Shown: one piece after another, positions 1-6,598 of the stretch | Layout: each line of letters starts with the position of its first letter | Position numbering within the stretch: position 1 is the first letter of the stretch | Source: CAYLLN01 sp033762315 | GTDB taxonomy: Bacteria > Planctomycetota > Planctomycetia > Pirellulales > Pirellulaceae | Direction of reading: 5' to 3' | NCBI GenBank assembly: GCA_033762315.1 | Contig: JANRLS010000238.1 | Coordinates: 20,454 to 84,453 of the forward strand | Length of the DNA: 64,000 nt | Translations under genes and position numbers: made by a program | The notes under the pieces: generated by a model | The model's input: the letters and a program-made list of their open reading frames with translations, nothing else | What the model was told of the DNA's origin: nothing | The model's database searches: none

Positions 1-222
1 GCGCACCTGAATGCGGATGAGAGGGATTTCGTAAAGCGAATACGACCGGCGAGCGAACGAGTAAGGATTGAGCTCGACTCCATGCACCGCCCCGAACTGG
101 AGCGTCAGAAAGGCGACCAGCGCGACCAGGGCCAGCGTCCCCAACAGCGACCAGCCGAGCCAACCTAGCCAGCGGGGCCATTTGTGGCCGGCGGATCGCG
201 CGGTGCTTGTCGCTTGACTCAT
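1..222 (-). CDS. Membrane-anchored hypothetical protein, N-terminal part only
   Basis: The gene runs off the left edge, so only the first 74 residues are visible. It starts at an ATG at 222 on the minus strand. After a short polar stretch (MSQATSTARSAGHKWPRW) comes one strong hydrophobic segment, roughly residues 18-42, rich in Leu, Val and Ala. The following part reads LNPYSFARRSYSLYEIPLIR. This fits an N-terminal signal anchor with the remainder outside the membrane. I do not recognise the family. It is transcribed in the same direction as csrA, 245 bp downstream of it, with a repeat element in between. The frame stays open to base 1 and codon use is typical of the genome. Confidence 0.7.
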   Translation of the reverse strand, partial: MSQATSTARSAGHKWPRWLGWLGWSLLGTLALVALVAFLTLQFGAVHGVELNPYSFARRSYSLYEIPLIRIQVR

Positions 223-337
223 CGGGCGTCCTTTGCTGCGGATGGACGCTCTATTGTTGTCGGCCAGTCGCCGCCAGACAACCATTCCGCCGCCGGCTTC
301 CCGCGATTGTCGGGCAGCCGGCAAACCGCCGCCGCAT

Positions 338-471
338 CTAGTGCTTTGTCACTTTCGAGAATTGGGATGGAAGACGCTGCCTTGCATCGTGCAGAACGGT
401 AGTTGCAAGGAATAATTTGGTCGAAGCAAGGCTTCGACCTACGCCAAAATCCAATGGTGACAAAGCACTAG
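338..471. mobile_element. MITE-like element, 134 bp, with perfect 15-bp terminal inverted repeats
   Basis: The left end (338-352) reads CTAGTGCTTTGTCAC and the right end (457-471) is its exact reverse complement. The 104-bp interior codes for nothing recognisable and includes a small palindrome, GTCGAAGCAAGGCTTCGAC, near 420-438. Perfect terminal repeats, small size and a TA inside each end are what a MITE of an IS630/Tc1-type transposase would look like; the family assignment is inference. The right end overlaps the last codon of csrA and supplies its TAG stop. Confidence 0.7.
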
Positions 472-671
472 GCCGCCTTCTCTTCGGCCGGGGTGGTACA
501 CCCCTCTTCCGTCACGATGGGGAAGGTTTGCAGCTCGTCGCGCAGAACCAGCACATTCGGGGGGGCCTGAATCCCCAGGCGAACCTTGTCCCCGGACACC
601 CGGACCACCGTGATGACAATCGAGTCTCCGAGTCGAATTCGCTCGGCTTCCTTGCGAGATAGGACCAGCAT
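468..671 (-). CDS. csrA: Carbon storage regulator CsrA
   Basis: CsrA is a small dimeric RNA-binding protein that binds GGA motifs in mRNA leaders and controls translation and mRNA stability. The 67-residue product begins MLVLSRKEAERIRLGDSI, the characteristic CsrA start, and continues with VRLGIQAP and VLRDEL, covering the conserved beta-strands. The ATG at 671 was chosen over an in-frame upstream ATG (767) because it matches the family start and has a GGAGG about 6 bases upstream. The C-terminal tail (LQTFPIVTEEGCTTPAEEKAA) is not conserved. Its TAG stop lies inside the terminal inverted repeat of the 338-471 element, so the natural C-terminus may have been altered by that insertion. Confidence 0.95.
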   Translation of the reverse strand: MLVLSRKEAERIRLGDSIVITVVRVSGDKVRLGIQAPPNVLVLRDELQTFPIVTEEGCTTPAEEKAA

Positions 672-689
672 GTGAACCTCCGTGTGGTT

Positions 690-745
690 ATGATCTTCTG
701 TATCAGTATGATATTCTGTATAAAAACGTCTGTCTGTCAACCTGT
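690..745 (-). promoter_or_regulatory. AT-rich csrA leader/promoter region with two ATACAGAA direct repeats
   Basis: Read on the minus strand, ATACAGAA occurs at 721-714 and again at 703-696, 18 bp apart, in an AT-rich patch directly upstream of the csrA ribosome site. A TTGACA (740-735) lies just upstream and could be a -35 box, but no good -10 sits at 16-18 bp from it. An operator or promoter role is inference. Confidence 0.35.
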
Positions 746-872
746 TGCCCCGGCCCGAGCCGGGCAAAACGCTGCAAGCTGTTTTCTGGTTTGGGTTTGC
801 GGTGTTTCGTGGACTTGATTTTTCGATCGCGAGGCGGATCTCGGTTGCGGCGTGTCGGTGGGTGTTGTCGTC

Positions 873-1169
873 CTAAGTGCTTGCCGCAACGAGACTTGGA
901 GCGCCGACCAGTTGCACCTTGAGTGTGCGCTCGCCAGCCGAGCCATAAAACAGGATGCAGTTCCGGTCGGTTTCCCAAATTGCCGTCAGTCGAACACTAC
1001 GCGGCCCCTGGACGCAGAAGAAGACGCCACAGGGGCGCTTGCCGCGGATCAGGATTCGGGAGGTGACTTCGAAGACGGTGGGTTCGAGATGGTTTTGGTC
1101 GCAAATGGTTTGGTGGACGTAACTTCGGAGGTCGTTCAAGTTCTGAAGATGGAGAGGTTGGACCGCCAT
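873..1169 (-). CDS. Conserved small hypothetical protein (98 aa)
   Basis: The product is 98 residues with no signal peptide or membrane segment. It contains phrases such as NLNDLRSYVHQTICDQNHL, RILIRGKRPCGVFFCVQGP and RLTAIWETDRNCILFYGSAGER, which read as a genuine folded domain rather than a frame shadow. I believe similar small proteins occur in other planctomycetes, but cannot name a family. The start ATG at 1169 has a GAGGAG about 10 bases upstream. It is transcribed in the same direction as csrA, 201 bp upstream of it. A nucleic-acid-related or regulatory role is possible, but nothing in the sequence proves one. Confidence 0.6.
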   Translation of the reverse strand: MAVQPLHLQNLNDLRSYVHQTICDQNHLEPTVFEVTSRILIRGKRPCGVFFCVQGPRSVRLTAIWETDRNCILFYGSAGERTLKVQLVGAPSLVAAST

Positions 1170-1535
1170 GACTGCGCAGACTCCTCGGGGAAGGATCGCG
1201 GTGGGGAGGAAAGGTCTGCCGGTGGGGTAGATGTGGCAGACTGGGGAAGGTGTCAGCGTTAGTAGCTATCGGCAAGCTGCGCGGCCTGATTTGAGCGGGA
1301 CGCTATCATTGGCCAAGAAGTTGGCGTCATTCGCGCGCGGATTTGCGGGCCGTTCGGTTGGAGACTTGTCGTGATTGGCACTAGGTTTCCTGCAAACTGT
1401 CGATAAGATGGGGTAGCATATTCGCTGGGCTGCCGATCGTTGCCTGCCGGTTCATGGATAGGCTCGACGTTCAACGCTTCGCAGAATCCAGGCTATTTCC
1501 TCGCGACCGGCCCCCGCGCCGGACTGGATGACTGG
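1170..1535. other. Divergent intergenic region, no gene seen
   Basis: This 366-bp stretch separates the divergently transcribed small protein and the desaturase gene. A frame in phase with the desaturase begins at a TTG at 1440, but the added 32 residues do not look like part of the family. No tRNA, strong hairpin or repeat was recognised. It should contain the promoters of both flanking genes. Confidence 0.5.
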
Positions 1536-2630
1536 ATGTCCGCTGAAGTTCCCAGTTGGATCAGCACGGCCCGCGCCACCTTGCAGAATTCGAGCGTCGA
1601 TTTTTTTCGGGTCCAGCCGCTGCGCTACTGGGCCGATTTCCTGCTGAGCATCGTGCTCGCCTACACGGCCGCTTCCATCTATATGGAGGCACCGGCGTTT
1701 TCAGCCATCCAGGTGGTGGCCTTTCTCGTCGCCATTTTCTGGCTCTATCGCCTCGGGTCACTCGTTCACGAGGTCTGCCATCTTGGCCATCGCGAAATGC
1801 GGACGTTCAAGGTGGTCTGGAACCTCGCCGTCGGCGTCATCACCCTCGCCCCCTCCCCTTTTTACACGCGCCACCATCGCGACCATCATAGCCAACGCCT
1901 GTATGGCACGGTGTACGATCCGGAATATGTGATCAACGTGTTTCGTCCCGGTAGCGTGCTGAGCTTGCTGGGCTATGCGGTGCTGATTGCCGCCTATCCG
2001 CTGATCGTGTGGCTGCGTTTTGCCTTGGCTCCGCTCACCTTTCTGCACCCCAAACTGCGGGAGTGGGCCCTCACGCGGGCCTCGTCGCTAACGATGAATT
2101 GGCGGTACGAGCGCAGGCTCAATGCCTTCGACCGCTGGGCGGTGACGACCATCGAGCTGCTCTGCTGCTTGCGGGCGATTGCGATCCTCGCCTTTGTTCT
2201 CGCCGGCGTCACCCACTGGAGCCGCATCCCGCTGATGTATTCGCTCGCTTTGGGGGTGCTCGTGCTCAACCAGATGCGGCAATTGGCCGATCATCACTTT
2301 GTGAGCGATGGCGGCCAGATGAACCTGCCCGACCACATTCGCGATTCGTGCAACTACACCAGCCGCGATTTTTTCACCTGGCTGTTCTTCCCGTTTTCGA
2401 TTCGCTACCACGCCCTGCATCACCTGTTTCCTACGCTCCCCTATCACAACCTCAAGGCGGCCCACAACTATCTGGTAGAGCATCTGCCGGCCGATTCCCC
2501 CTACCGCCAACTCGATCAGCCCAGCTGGTGGTCGGTCGCCCGCCGCACGCTGTGGTCCACACCGTCACTCGCTGCCGTCGCGGGTCCCGCGGTCGCGGAG
2601 CCGACGCCGGCGAGTACCCCCTCCACGTAA
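1536..2630 (+). CDS. Membrane fatty acid desaturase family protein
   Basis: This 364-residue integral membrane protein has the three histidine clusters of the FA_desaturase family, which bind the di-iron centre. HEVCHLGH is near residue 77, HHRDHH near residue 113 and HALHHLFP near residue 292. Hydrophobic segments lie between them, for example LLSIVLAYTAASIY and VVAFLVAIFWLYRLG. Such enzymes insert a double bond into, or hydroxylate, acyl chains or carotenoid-like lipids using O2 and electrons from a ferredoxin or cytochrome b5-type donor. The substrate cannot be told from sequence. The ATG at 1536 is preferred to a TTG at 1440 because the extra N-terminus is not family-like, although its ribosome site is weak. 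It is convergent with the serine hydrolase gene, 14 bp away. Confidence 0.85.
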   Translation: MSAEVPSWISTARATLQNSSVDFFRVQPLRYWADFLLSIVLAYTAASIYMEAPAFSAIQVVAFLVAIFWLYRLGSLVHEVCHLGHREMRTFKVVWNLAVGVITLAPSPFYTRHHRDHHSQRLYGTVYDPEYVINVFRPGSVLSLLGYAVLIAAYPLIVWLRFALAPLTFLHPKLREWALTRASSLTMNWRYERRLNAFDRWAVTTIELLCCLRAIAILAFVLAGVTHWSRIPLMYSLALGVLVLNQMRQLADHHFVSDGGQMNLPDHIRDSCNYTSRDFFTWLFFPFSIRYHALHHLFPTLPYHNLKAAHNYLVEHLPADSPYRQLDQPSWWSVARRTLWSTPSLAAVAGPAVAEPTPASTPST

Positions 2631-2644
2631 ATCGCCGGTCGGCC

Positions 2645-3850
2645 CTACTTTTTGATCGCTTCGACCGCCAGCCGCTGGAATTCGCGGCGCAGCTCGCTGC
2701 CGTCGGCGTTGGCCAGGCCCGTCCGTTGAATCAGCAGAATCACGAACAGCCCCTGCTTCGGGTCGATCCACCCCTGGGTGCCAAACGCACCACCGTGCCC
2801 AAACGTGCCTGCGGAAAGCATCGCATGGACCCCTTGCGGCTCGCGGATTACCGCCCAGCCATATCCAAACCCCATGCCGGGCGTGAAACCGGTGAGCAGC
2901 TCGCCGGTTTGCACCCGCGTCATCTCGCGGACGCTCTTCTCGGAGAGGATGCGAACGTCACCCAATTTGCCACCATTCAGCATCGCCTGATACAGCCGGG
3001 CGATGTCCGCGCCCGTGGAATACAGTCCGCCGGCCGGAATAGGATGCCTGGCCCCCTTCGCCGGCCCGAGCAGCACATACTCTTGAAACGCGAGCTGGCC
3101 CTCTTTTTGGCCATACAGCCCCGCCAGGCGCGCGAGTTGCTTGTCGTCGGGATAAAAGGTCGTATCGACCATGCCGAGCGGCTGGAAGATTCGCGCTGCG
3201 AGGAAATCTTCAAACGCTTCCCCGCCGACGACCTCGATGATGCGGCCGAGCGCGTCGATACCCGCGTTGCAATAGGCCCACTTGCTCCCCGGCTCGAACT
3301 CGAGCGGCCGCTGCGACTGAATCATCGTCGCCTCGGCGAGCGAATAGTTGCGGCGGAAATACAGATCGGCGAGCCCCGGCGGAAAGCCCCCCGGCAGGCC
3401 GGAAGTATGCGTCGCCAGATCGGCAATCGTGATCGGCCGTGGCGGCTTCGTCAGGGTCAGGCGATCGCCGTCGCGCCGCTCGATGAGCAGCTGCCCCCGG
3501 AATTCGGGTAAATGCTTCTCGACCGGGTCGGCCACCGACAACTTCCCCTCTTCCTGCAAAATCATGATGCCCATCGCCGTGATCGGCTTCGTCATCGAAG
3601 CAATGCGAAACAGCGCATCCTTGCCGAGTGGCTGCTTCGCCTCGATGTTCTGCCAGCCGACCACTTCGTGATGAGCCACTCCGCCGGCGTTGCCGACGAC
3701 GGTTACCGCGCCGGCGATTTCCCCCTCTTCGACGAACTGCCGCATCCGCGCGTTAATCGCGGCGAGCTTCGCCGCGTCAAAATCGGCGGCGAGAACGAAT
3801 CCAGGCAAGAAGATCGCGATCAACAGCGCGGCCCGGCCCCACATCTTCAT
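2645..3850 (-). CDS. Beta-lactamase-fold serine hydrolase (class C/esterase type), exported
   Basis: The 401-residue protein starts with a signal peptide (hydrophobic LLIAIFLPGFVLA, cleavage likely after the Ala). It carries the serine beta-lactamase/DD-peptidase fold. SMTK near residue 85 supplies the nucleophilic Ser and general-base Lys, YCN is the YxN motif near residue 193, and HGG near residue 355 replaces the KTG triad, as in EstB-like esterases and D-aminopeptidases. It may therefore hydrolyse an ester or peptide rather than give antibiotic resistance; planctomycetes carry many such secreted paralogs. It lies 24 bp downstream of the PmoA-like gene on the same strand, so the two are probably co-transcribed. 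AGGGAA precedes the start. Confidence 0.9.
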   Translation of the reverse strand: MKMWGRAALLIAIFLPGFVLAADFDAAKLAAINARMRQFVEEGEIAGAVTVVGNAGGVAHHEVVGWQNIEAKQPLGKDALFRIASMTKPITAMGIMILQEEGKLSVADPVEKHLPEFRGQLLIERRDGDRLTLTKPPRPITIADLATHTSGLPGGFPPGLADLYFRRNYSLAEATMIQSQRPLEFEPGSKWAYCNAGIDALGRIIEVVGGEAFEDFLAARIFQPLGMVDTTFYPDDKQLARLAGLYGQKEGQLAFQEYVLLGPAKGARHPIPAGGLYSTGADIARLYQAMLNGGKLGDVRILSEKSVREMTRVQTGELLTGFTPGMGFGYGWAVIREPQGVHAMLSAGTFGHGGAFGTQGWIDPKQGLFVILLIQRTGLANADGSELRREFQRLAVEAIKK

Positions 3851-3874
3851 GGCTGCATTCCCTATTTTTGTCGG

Positions 3875-4813
3875 CTATTCCTTCGTGAACTTGCCAAACG
3901 CCTCGGCAATCTTCCCTTGCTGCTCGTCCCCCTTGTGGAAAATCACCCGATAACGCAGCGATAAGGTTTCGCCCTGCATGAGCGTGTGCTCGCCGTGCTC
4001 TTTCCCCTTGGTGAAATCGGCCCAGCCCCACGGATTGGCGGCAAACAGGCCATAAGTGCGGACGTGCCAGGTGGTGGGATAGCGGAAGCTGCTGGGGTGG
4101 TTCAGGATCGCGATGCCGAGCGTTTCGCCTTGCACGGGTCCGTGATAATCGACCCACTTGGCCGCTTTGCCCCAAGCGTCGGCATCGGTCAGCCCTTCGC
4201 TGGTGATGATCTTGCCGCCGAGCTTGCGGTCGGTTCGCATCGTCTCGGCAATCCGCACGCCAAAGGAGCCTTCCTTGGTGTCGCCAAATTCCACCTTGTC
4301 GGCGGCGGCAGTGAGGGCAATGTCAAAATCGATCCAGCGGGTCTCCTTGTCGGCCCCGAACCGGAGCGTTCGCACGTCGGTCAAAATCTTCTCCCCCTTG
4401 GGACCGAGCCACTCGTTGCGTGTAATAATCGTCGCCGGGTCGCCACTTTCGGCTTTGACCAGTTCCTTATGCTCGATCCGCCCCTGCACCTCGGGCTTGG
4501 CGGTTTCAGCCCAGAAGTCGATGCCGTTGATGTTGCCGTGGGTGAACCAGAACGACCGCTGGTGGACGTGGTCGGTCTTTTCGTCGGGGTTCCCTTCGCG
4601 CATCGGCCAGGCCCGGGTCATTTCCTTGCCCGTCGGCCCCACCACCGGCCACAAAATCGGCTTGAGGCCCGACTTGAAGACGTAGTTAGTGAAGGGCTGC
4701 CCGCCGACCGTGACCGTCACGCCGGCGTCCGTTTTTTGAACTTCCACCTGCTCGGCACGGACGATGCCAACCAGCGAGAGCACGGCGAGCGTGGACCAAA
4801 CGAAGCGGCGCAT
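3875..4813 (-). CDS. PmoA-like secreted protein (DUF6807 family)
   Basis: The product is 312 residues with a signal peptide (MRRFVWSTLAVLSLVGIVRA). It belongs to the family often annotated methane oxygenase PmoA in planctomycetes and other heterotrophs (DUF6807); that name is a historical misnomer. Family phrases visible are GLKPILWPVVGPTGKEMTR, DHVHQRSFWFTHG and NGIDFWAE, then a galactose-mutarotase-like beta-sandwich. In these bacteria the family usually sits near sugar dehydrogenases and hydrolases, so a role in polysaccharide or sugar processing is more likely than methane oxidation. The ATG at 4813 was chosen because it opens the signal peptide and follows AGGAAA. It is the first gene of a probable pair with the serine hydrolase. 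Confidence 0.85.
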   Translation of the reverse strand: MRRFVWSTLAVLSLVGIVRAEQVEVQKTDAGVTVTVGGQPFTNYVFKSGLKPILWPVVGPTGKEMTRAWPMREGNPDEKTDHVHQRSFWFTHGNINGIDFWAETAKPEVQGRIEHKELVKAESGDPATIITRNEWLGPKGEKILTDVRTLRFGADKETRWIDFDIALTAAADKVEFGDTKEGSFGVRIAETMRTDRKLGGKIITSEGLTDADAWGKAAKWVDYHGPVQGETLGIAILNHPSSFRYPTTWHVRTYGLFAANPWGWADFTKGKEHGEHTLMQGETLSLRYRVIFHKGDEQQGKIAEAFGKFTKE

Positions 4814-4867
4814 GGCGAGTTTCCTGAAGAGGAGGGAATGGTGGGTGGATGTGAGAGGGAGGACAAG

Positions 4868-4972
4868 ATGCCGATTGCAAAGTGCAAAATTCAAATTGCG
4901 AATTGCAAACTGAAAGCGAATTCAATGGTGCGAATTCGTACTTCCTGCTTCGCAATCATCTATTTGCAATCG
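4868..4972. repeat. TTGCAA-rich intergenic repeat with inverted ends
   Basis: The stretch contains many short TTGCAA/AATTGC units. GATTGCAAA at 4873-4881 is mirrored by TTTGCAATC at 4963-4971. It is AT-rich against a GC-rich background and fills the gap between the beta-helix and PmoA-like genes. Function is unknown. Confidence 0.45.
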
Positions 4973-6406
4973 TCATCGCTGGTCCGATGGTACCTGCTGG
5001 CCAGGGCGATCGCCACCCTGCAACCGCCCTGCCTTCCACCCATCCACCAGCACTTCACCGCGCACGCCACATTCAAACTTCAGCGGCGCTTCGGGGCCAA
5101 TCGGTCGATCGGTTTTGGCGGCGGCAAACCGGTCGGCATCCTGGACGTTGATTAGCCGGTTGTTTTCGACCGTCGCGCCGTAGCTCGCCGCGTTGCGAAA
5201 GAGGGGGCGGGACGTTCCTTCGCATTCGATCAAGTTGTCGCGGATGCGGATCGTGCCAAAGTCGCACTGCGAATTGAAGCCGAATAGGCCCTCGGTGCGC
5301 GGCGTCACCGTGGTGCGGGCGATGATGTGGTTATTCCGCACATCCAGCTGATTGAACACCTCGTTGATCCAGATCACTCCCCGCCCCGGATTGCTGACGA
5401 GGTTGTTATGAAAGCTCGCCGGCCCCTGCGCTTCGGCCTTGCCAAAGCCGGAGATCAAATTGCCGTGGTCGCGGCTCGGGTCGAAGTCGAACAGGTTGTG
5501 GTCGATTTCCACTCCGTTCCGCACGAATTCGATGCTGTAGCTGTCGCGAAACCAATTGTGATGAATATGAAACGTTTTCCCGCTGGTGGGAACCGGTCCG
5601 CCGGCATGTTTGGGAATGGAAATCGTCCCGTGGCAAACATTGTGATCCAGCGCGTTGTCCTCGTCGTTCTCGAACGGAAATTCCATCGAGAAATTCACTT
5701 CGATGGTGTTGTGATGCACCCGGCATCGTTTCGCTTGCCGCACCTTGATGCCATAGAACTCGTGCTCTTTGGCCTGCCGCGTGCGGACGAAGCGGTTGTC
5801 GAAAATATCGCATTCGCTCATCCAGATCGCGAAAATCCCCCCGCCGGTGATTCCCCCTTTGACGCCTGGTTCTCCCTTTTCCCACCGTCCGCCGGCATCG
5901 AGGAACTCGCAGTCGTGGATTTTGGCTCGCTTCATGCCGAAGGTGCGCAGGCCGCTCCAGCGGGTTTCCTTGATCCGCAACCGCGCGAGATGCAGGTCGG
6001 TGTGATACCAACTGAAAATGGCCCCATGCAATTGCGGGGCGTGGAGCGTCAGGTCGGAAATCGTCACGCCCGCGGTGTCGCGCGCGAGGCGAATCAGGTA
6101 GGCGTCGGTATCGAGCCCTTGCAGCCGCATTTCGGGGTCGGGGAGCGACTTCGTTGCCGGGTTCCACGAAGCCGTGTGCGTGAGCGTGGTCTTGTCGATG
6201 CCAGCCCCGCGGAGCGTCATTTTTCCCTTCAGTTCGAGCGTCGCCGGCAGCTCGAACTTTCCCTCGCCAAGCTCGATCGTATCCCCCTCGCTGCCGCTGG
6301 TCACGGCGGCGATGAGCTGCTCGACCGTCGTTATCGGGGCGGCACTGGCCTCGCTGGGGAAGGAACCGAGAACCACGCCAACAGCCAAAAATCCAAACCA
6401 CCGCAT
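4973..6406 (-). CDS. Secreted right-handed parallel beta-helix protein
   Basis: The 477-residue product begins with a signal peptide ending around FPSEASAAP. The start of the mature part (VEQLIAAVTSGSEGDTIELGEGKFEL followed by LKGKMTLRGAG) is typical of parallel beta-helix proteins related to pectate lyases and NosD. Later rungs include HNTIEVNFSMEFPFENDEDN, GVEIDHNLFDFD and RIRDNLIECEGTSRP. Such folds bind or cleave polysaccharides. No catalytic Asp/Arg constellation can be assigned by eye, so lyase activity is not proven. ATG 6406 opens the signal peptide. It is transcribed towards the PmoA-like and hydrolase genes, which could form a polysaccharide-handling cluster. Confidence 0.8.
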   Translation of the reverse strand: MRWFGFLAVGVVLGSFPSEASAAPITTVEQLIAAVTSGSEGDTIELGEGKFELPATLELKGKMTLRGAGIDKTTLTHTASWNPATKSLPDPEMRLQGLDTDAYLIRLARDTAGVTISDLTLHAPQLHGAIFSWYHTDLHLARLRIKETRWSGLRTFGMKRAKIHDCEFLDAGGRWEKGEPGVKGGITGGGIFAIWMSECDIFDNRFVRTRQAKEHEFYGIKVRQAKRCRVHHNTIEVNFSMEFPFENDEDNALDHNVCHGTISIPKHAGGPVPTSGKTFHIHHNWFRDSYSIEFVRNGVEIDHNLFDFDPSRDHGNLISGFGKAEAQGPASFHNNLVSNPGRGVIWINEVFNQLDVRNNHIIARTTVTPRTEGLFGFNSQCDFGTIRIRDNLIECEGTSRPLFRNAASYGATVENNRLINVQDADRFAAAKTDRPIGPEAPLKFECGVRGEVLVDGWKAGRLQGGDRPGQQVPSDQR

Positions 6407-6598
6407 GACAGCGCTCCGCTGGTGTCCGAAAACAAAAACTCACCCCTCGGCCAGATACGCATCATAACCCCGTCCGCCGCCCGCGAACCTGCAATTGCCG
6501 CCAGTGTCTCTCCGCCTATACTTGAGGTCCGCCTGCCGGGATTTCGGCATCCTTTGTACCGATGCCCCCCGCCGGCCCTCCCTCTTCTTTCAGCACCC

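Noticed and set aside
2645..3850. Antibiotic-resistance beta-lactamase
   Set aside because: HGG replaces KTG, and the sequence resembles EstB-type hydrolases, so resistance is not supported.
3875..4813. Methane monooxygenase subunit
   Set aside because: The product is a soluble secreted protein unlike membrane-bound PmoA; the name of the family is misleading and no other pmo genes are nearby.
5327..6598. Very long upstream extension of the thrS frame
   Set aside because: It overlaps the beta-helix gene on the other strand and contains no ThrS-like sequence; the TGS domain begins at the ATG at 6599.
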